From Bacillota bacterium (GTDB taxonomy: Bacteria > Bacillota > Clostridia > Christensenellales > Pumilibacteraceae), in NCBI GenBank assembly GCA_009780875.1, contig WQZE01000033.1, forward strand, positions 1-8,313: 8,313 nt of DNA, in the 5' to 3' direction. Positions 5,789-8,313 of the stretch are shown here, piece after piece; position 1 is the stretch's first letter; every line of letters begins with the position of its first letter. The translations under genes and the position numbers were made by a program. The notes under the pieces are model-generated. The model did not search any database. It was not told the origin of the DNA and saw only the letters and a list, made by a program, of their open reading frames with translations.

Positions 5789-6499
5789 TTGCAAGTGGAA
5801 GAACAAGAATTGGAACAACTAAACAATGAGCTGATGGAAGACAAGAATGAGTCGGCTGGCGGTGAGGATGCTTTGGTTTTGGAGCAGGGTGCGGATATCG
5901 CCGTTGTTGCAACGGACGATGATTATGATATGATGGCTCCTATTGCAGCCATTGACAGCACCAAGATTGCACCTGCGAGCAACATATATAGATGGTATGT
6001 GTTGCACACTTATAGTGGCTATGAGGTGATGGTCAAAGACAATCTTGAAATGGTTTTCAAAAAAAACAATCAAGAACACAGGCTTGACACGATTTCCATT
6101 CCAATGGAAGACAGCATAGAGGAAAAAGGTGGTCGCAAAAAAATTGTCAAACGCAAAATGTTTCCTTGCTATGTATATATCAAAATGGATTATGACAATT
6201 CGCTTTGGCATATGATTACCAAGACAAGGGGCGTGACAGGATTTGTAGGACCTTTGGGCAGACCCTCCGCTTTGACCGAAGATGAAGTAAGGCGGCTCAA
6301 ACTAGAAGTGCCACAAGTGGTTCACCTTGCTTTTGAGGTGGGTGACACCGTGCGGATTATTGATGGCTCTTTTGAGGGCAACGACGGCAAGATTACGATG
6401 CTTGACCAAGCAAAGGCGAGGGCTACTGTGGATGTTGAGGCGTTTGGTCGTGTGATGCCCATTGAGGTAGAGTTGTCGCAAGTGCAAAAATTGGGCTAA
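5789..6499 (+). CDS. nusG: Transcription termination/antitermination factor NusG
   Basis: This 236-residue protein binds RNA polymerase through its NGN domain and affects pausing and termination; its KOW domain can contact Rho or ribosomal protein S10. The NGN domain runs from about residue 68 (RWYVLHTYSGYE) through MFPCYVYIKMD and GVTGFVGPLGRPSALT to about 165. The KOW domain covers about 180-235 (FEVGDTVRIIDGSFEGNDGKI to the C-terminus). The first 66 residues are an extra acidic, low-complexity extension rich in Glu and Asp; bacterial NusG is usually near 180 residues and lacks it. The start is uncertain: TTG 5789, GTG 5795 and an internal ATG (5834) all lack a good Shine-Dalgarno. A start at the paired Met codons near 5933 would give a normal length but also lacks one. 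It follows secE by 82 bases. Confidence 0.95.
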   Translation: MQVEEQELEQLNNELMEDKNESAGGEDALVLEQGADIAVVATDDDYDMMAPIAAIDSTKIAPASNIYRWYVLHTYSGYEVMVKDNLEMVFKKNNQEHRLDTISIPMEDSIEEKGGRKKIVKRKMFPCYVYIKMDYDNSLWHMITKTRGVTGFVGPLGRPSALTEDEVRRLKLEVPQVVHLAFEVGDTVRIIDGSFEGNDGKITMLDQAKARATVDVEAFGRVMPIEVELSQVQKLG

Positions 6500-6537
6500 A
6501 CAAATGGTAAATGCAAAAAGGCGTTGGCAATGCAAGA

Positions 6538-6570
6538 TTTGTGTGCACAACACACAAAATAATTGTGAGG
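6538..6570 (+). promoter_or_regulatory. Competing hairpins at the ribosome site of the second lipoprotein gene
   Basis: TTTGTGTG (6538-6545) pairs perfectly with CACACAAA (6551-6558) around the loop CACAA. The same right arm, through CACAA (6553-6557), can instead pair with TTGTG (6563-6567), which overlaps the ribosome site GTGAGG (6565-6570) lying 6 bases before the ATG. The two folds exclude each other, the layout of a translational switch, although the second stem has only five pairs. No T run follows, so this is not a terminator and nusG read-through into the lipoprotein gene is possible. Confidence 0.4.
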
Positions 6571-6576
6571 TGTTTT

Positions 6577-8313
6577 ATGGAAAATAAAAGCAAGATACAA
6601 AAACAATGGATGACCGCTTTGGTGGTCGCTTTGCTAGCCATCACGATGCTTTTTGCGGTAGCGTGCAACAACGATAAAAACAAAGAGGATACAGAGGGGT
6701 CAAGTGGCAAGGCTCTTTTTGAAAACGCGACAGAGTGGAAGCAATCTATGGACAAGGCGGTCGCAATGCGTGTGGCAGCCGATAGGAACTTTGAGGACAA
6801 CTTTGCTGCACTTTCGCTGACAGCGGATTTGCCACCACAGGCTTTTTTTGATGTCAAACTCAACACCAAAGTCAAGGGCAATCGTTCTGCACTCAGTGTA
6901 GATGCAAGTGTGTTGGGTGGATTTGTGACAACCAAAGCAGAGGCATTTGCACAAGTGGATGGATACAAGGGAGTCTTTTTTGACCGTTTAGAGGGTGATG
7001 CGGACTGGACACAAACAAATTCCGATTTGTTTGCGGAGGGGAGTAATTTGCCAGACCAAGGCAGTCTTGCCTACAATCAAGCGGTGTACAGTTTCTTGAC
7101 ACAGGGGGGCGGCATCAATGCCTATAAACAAGTCGCTCGGTTGAGTCAAGCAGATGCAAAGTTGGATGTGGGTGCTCCGTTGGATTTTAATTTTGTATTG
7201 ACCGTTCTGTCGGGACACTTTGATTGGTTTGCGTGGAAGGCGGATGACAGTCTTTCCTTGGGTGGGGTCTATGAGGTTTTGCCAGAAAAAGCCAATGACT
7301 TGATGCAGCTTTTTGCAGGAGACGCTCCTGTGGAGAGCCCAATGATTACGGATGCTGGTTTGCAAGTGACCTTTGTCAAAGCGGGGGGCATCTTGGTGCC
7401 AAACGGTGTTTCGGTTTCTGCGACACAGGTGACGGATGTATTGGGTGAGTCTTTGACACTACTCAATATACAAGAATATTCTGTGGCGTACGGTCAAGTG
7501 GGGGACATTGTGCTTCCTGGGGTGGATGGTCAAGCCCCTTTTGCCAATGAGCAAGAATGGCAACAAGCCTTGCAAAGTGCGATAGACAAAAGACTTGCAC
7601 CCGATCGCAATTTTGCGGAGATGTCTTGGCGGGACTACTTGATAGACGGGCAAAGTCAAGACCGAGTCGAGGCACGATTTGCTGTCAATGCAAACAAGTC
7701 GCAAATAGATGCAAGTGTGTCTAATGATGTGGAGACACAGACTGCGACAGCTTTTGCAAGCATTGAGGGCACCTCTGCACATGCAGTGTACAAACAGAAT
7801 GATGATATAGATTGGACCGCCACGGATTTTGATTTGTTTGGGGACACCACTACGCCACCTGCTGAGGGGAGTGCGGAGTACAATCAAAGAGTGTACGATG
7901 TGTTGATGGGTGCTGGACCAGGTTGGAGCAAAAATGGTCAAAAAGCGGATTTGCGTGCTGATGGTACACCAGTAAGAGTGATTCCCGACTTCAATGATAC
8001 GCTTGGGCAGTTTTTTATGAATCATTTTGATTGGTTTGCGTGGAGTGCAGACAAAGACAACGGTGGTGATTTGTACACCATTTTGCCAGAAAAAGTTGTG
8101 GACTTTTTGACAGAATTCACAGGCAGTCAAGTACCCGAAGATGTACAATTGAGCAATGTCAATATTGCTATTGGTTTTTCAAAGGTGGGCGATGAGATTT
8201 TGCCAAGCAACATTGTGATTGAGTTTGCGAGTGAAGAAGGATTGGATTTGGAGACTCCTGTCACATATGCTTTCAGTTTGGGATGCAGCGTAGAGTATGG
8301 TAAGGTTGGCGAA
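6577..8313 (+). CDS. Lipoprotein with two tandem copies of an unassigned ~270-residue domain (3' partial)
   Basis: The frame is open from ATG 6577 to the right edge (579 codons, no stop), so the C-terminus is missing. A signal peptide with basic start and hydrophobic core ends in a lipobox-like FAVAC, with C30 as probable lipid site, then a hydrophilic linker (31-47). Unit A covers 48-321 and unit B 322 to at least 579. They align on FxNxxEW (W54/W328), DRNF (69-72/343-346), DWTxTxxDLF (from 143/412), YNQxVY (166/435), HFDWFAW (214-220/483-489), LPEK, and SVxYGxVG near each unit's end. I do not recognise the family. The NF-strand-Y-W pattern recalls LolA/LppX-like lipid-binding lipoproteins, but this is only a suggestion. 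A GAGG ribosome site lies 6 bases upstream. It follows nusG by 77 bases, where rplK is normally found. Confidence 0.92.
   Translation, partial: MENKSKIQKQWMTALVVALLAITMLFAVACNNDKNKEDTEGSSGKALFENATEWKQSMDKAVAMRVAADRNFEDNFAALSLTADLPPQAFFDVKLNTKVKGNRSALSVDASVLGGFVTTKAEAFAQVDGYKGVFFDRLEGDADWTQTNSDLFAEGSNLPDQGSLAYNQAVYSFLTQGGGINAYKQVARLSQADAKLDVGAPLDFNFVLTVLSGHFDWFAWKADDSLSLGGVYEVLPEKANDLMQLFAGDAPVESPMITDAGLQVTFVKAGGILVPNGVSVSATQVTDVLGESLTLLNIQEYSVAYGQVGDIVLPGVDGQAPFANEQEWQQALQSAIDKRLAPDRNFAEMSWRDYLIDGQSQDRVEARFAVNANKSQIDASVSNDVETQTATAFASIEGTSAHAVYKQNDDIDWTATDFDLFGDTTTPPAEGSAEYNQRVYDVLMGAGPGWSKNGQKADLRADGTPVRVIPDFNDTLGQFFMNHFDWFAWSADKDNGGDLYTILPEKVVDFLTEFTGSQVPEDVQLSNVNIAIGFSKVGDEILPSNIVIEFASEEGLDLETPVTYAFSLGCSVEYGKVGE
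6718..8313 (+). repeat. Internal duplication of the lipoprotein domain (units A and B)
   Basis: Unit A (from 6718) and unit B (from 7540) are offset by 269-274 residues along their length. Most of the DNA has diverged, but two stretches are identical: 19 bases at 7219-7237 and 8026-8044 (encoding FDWFAW) and 15 bases at 7277-7291 and 8081-8095 (encoding LPEK). Strong selection or local gene conversion at these motifs would explain the contrast. A further unit could follow beyond the window, since unit B is not visibly complete. Confidence 0.75.

Noticed and set aside
7459..8148. 229-codon minus-strand frame within the second lipoprotein gene
   Set aside because: It is antisense to a coding frame that shows an internal domain duplication; it has no signals of its own.

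Overview
This window reads as a chromosomal stretch of a Gram-positive-type bacterium. The best guess is an uncultured, anaerobic, gut-associated clostridial member of the Bacillota. The grounds are the gene order rpmG-secE-nusG, the single-enzyme LL-diaminopimelate aminotransferase used for lysine and DAP synthesis, good Shine-Dalgarno sequences, a textbook TTGACT/TATAAT promoter, and two large lipoproteins of the kind such lineages carry (one with Listeria-Bacteroides InlB-type repeats). This placement is an inference; no rRNA or marker is present that would settle it.

Layout, left to right. Positions 99-3641 (+) encode a 1180-residue surface lipoprotein. It has a lipobox, an Fn3-like domain, a MACPF pore-forming domain with the canonical YGTHF...GG signature, a Big2-like Ig domain, five divergent InlB/Flg_new repeats and an unassigned C-terminal domain. 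A strong stem-loop terminator (3707-3738) separates it from the convergent dapL gene (3798-4994, minus strand) and probably serves both. A short divergent region (4995-5227) carries the promoter and structured leader of the housekeeping cluster rpmG (5228-5377), secE (5482-5706) and nusG (5789-6499). From 6577 to the window edge a second lipoprotein gene (+, cut off at the right end) holds two tandem copies of a roughly 270-residue domain that I do not recognise with certainty.

How they work together: rpmG, secE and nusG supply ribosomal protein L33, the SecE translocase subunit and the NusG transcription factor. dapL makes LL-2,6-diaminopimelate for lysine and peptidoglycan. The two lipoproteins would be exported by the Sec machinery, to which SecE belongs, and anchored on the outer face of the membrane. 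The MACPF protein is the standout: a membrane-tethered, repeat-bearing candidate pore-former or adhesin whose target is unknown. nusG is followed by a lipoprotein gene instead of the usual rplK-rplA.

A recurring theme is RNA structure next to ribosome binding sites. Inverted repeats or stems abut the start regions of the MACPF gene, rpmG, secE and the second lipoprotein. A G-rich, quadruplex-compatible tract ends directly at the nusG start. No CRISPR, insertion sequence, tRNA, rRNA or attachment site was seen. No stretch of more than 300 bases lacks a gene.
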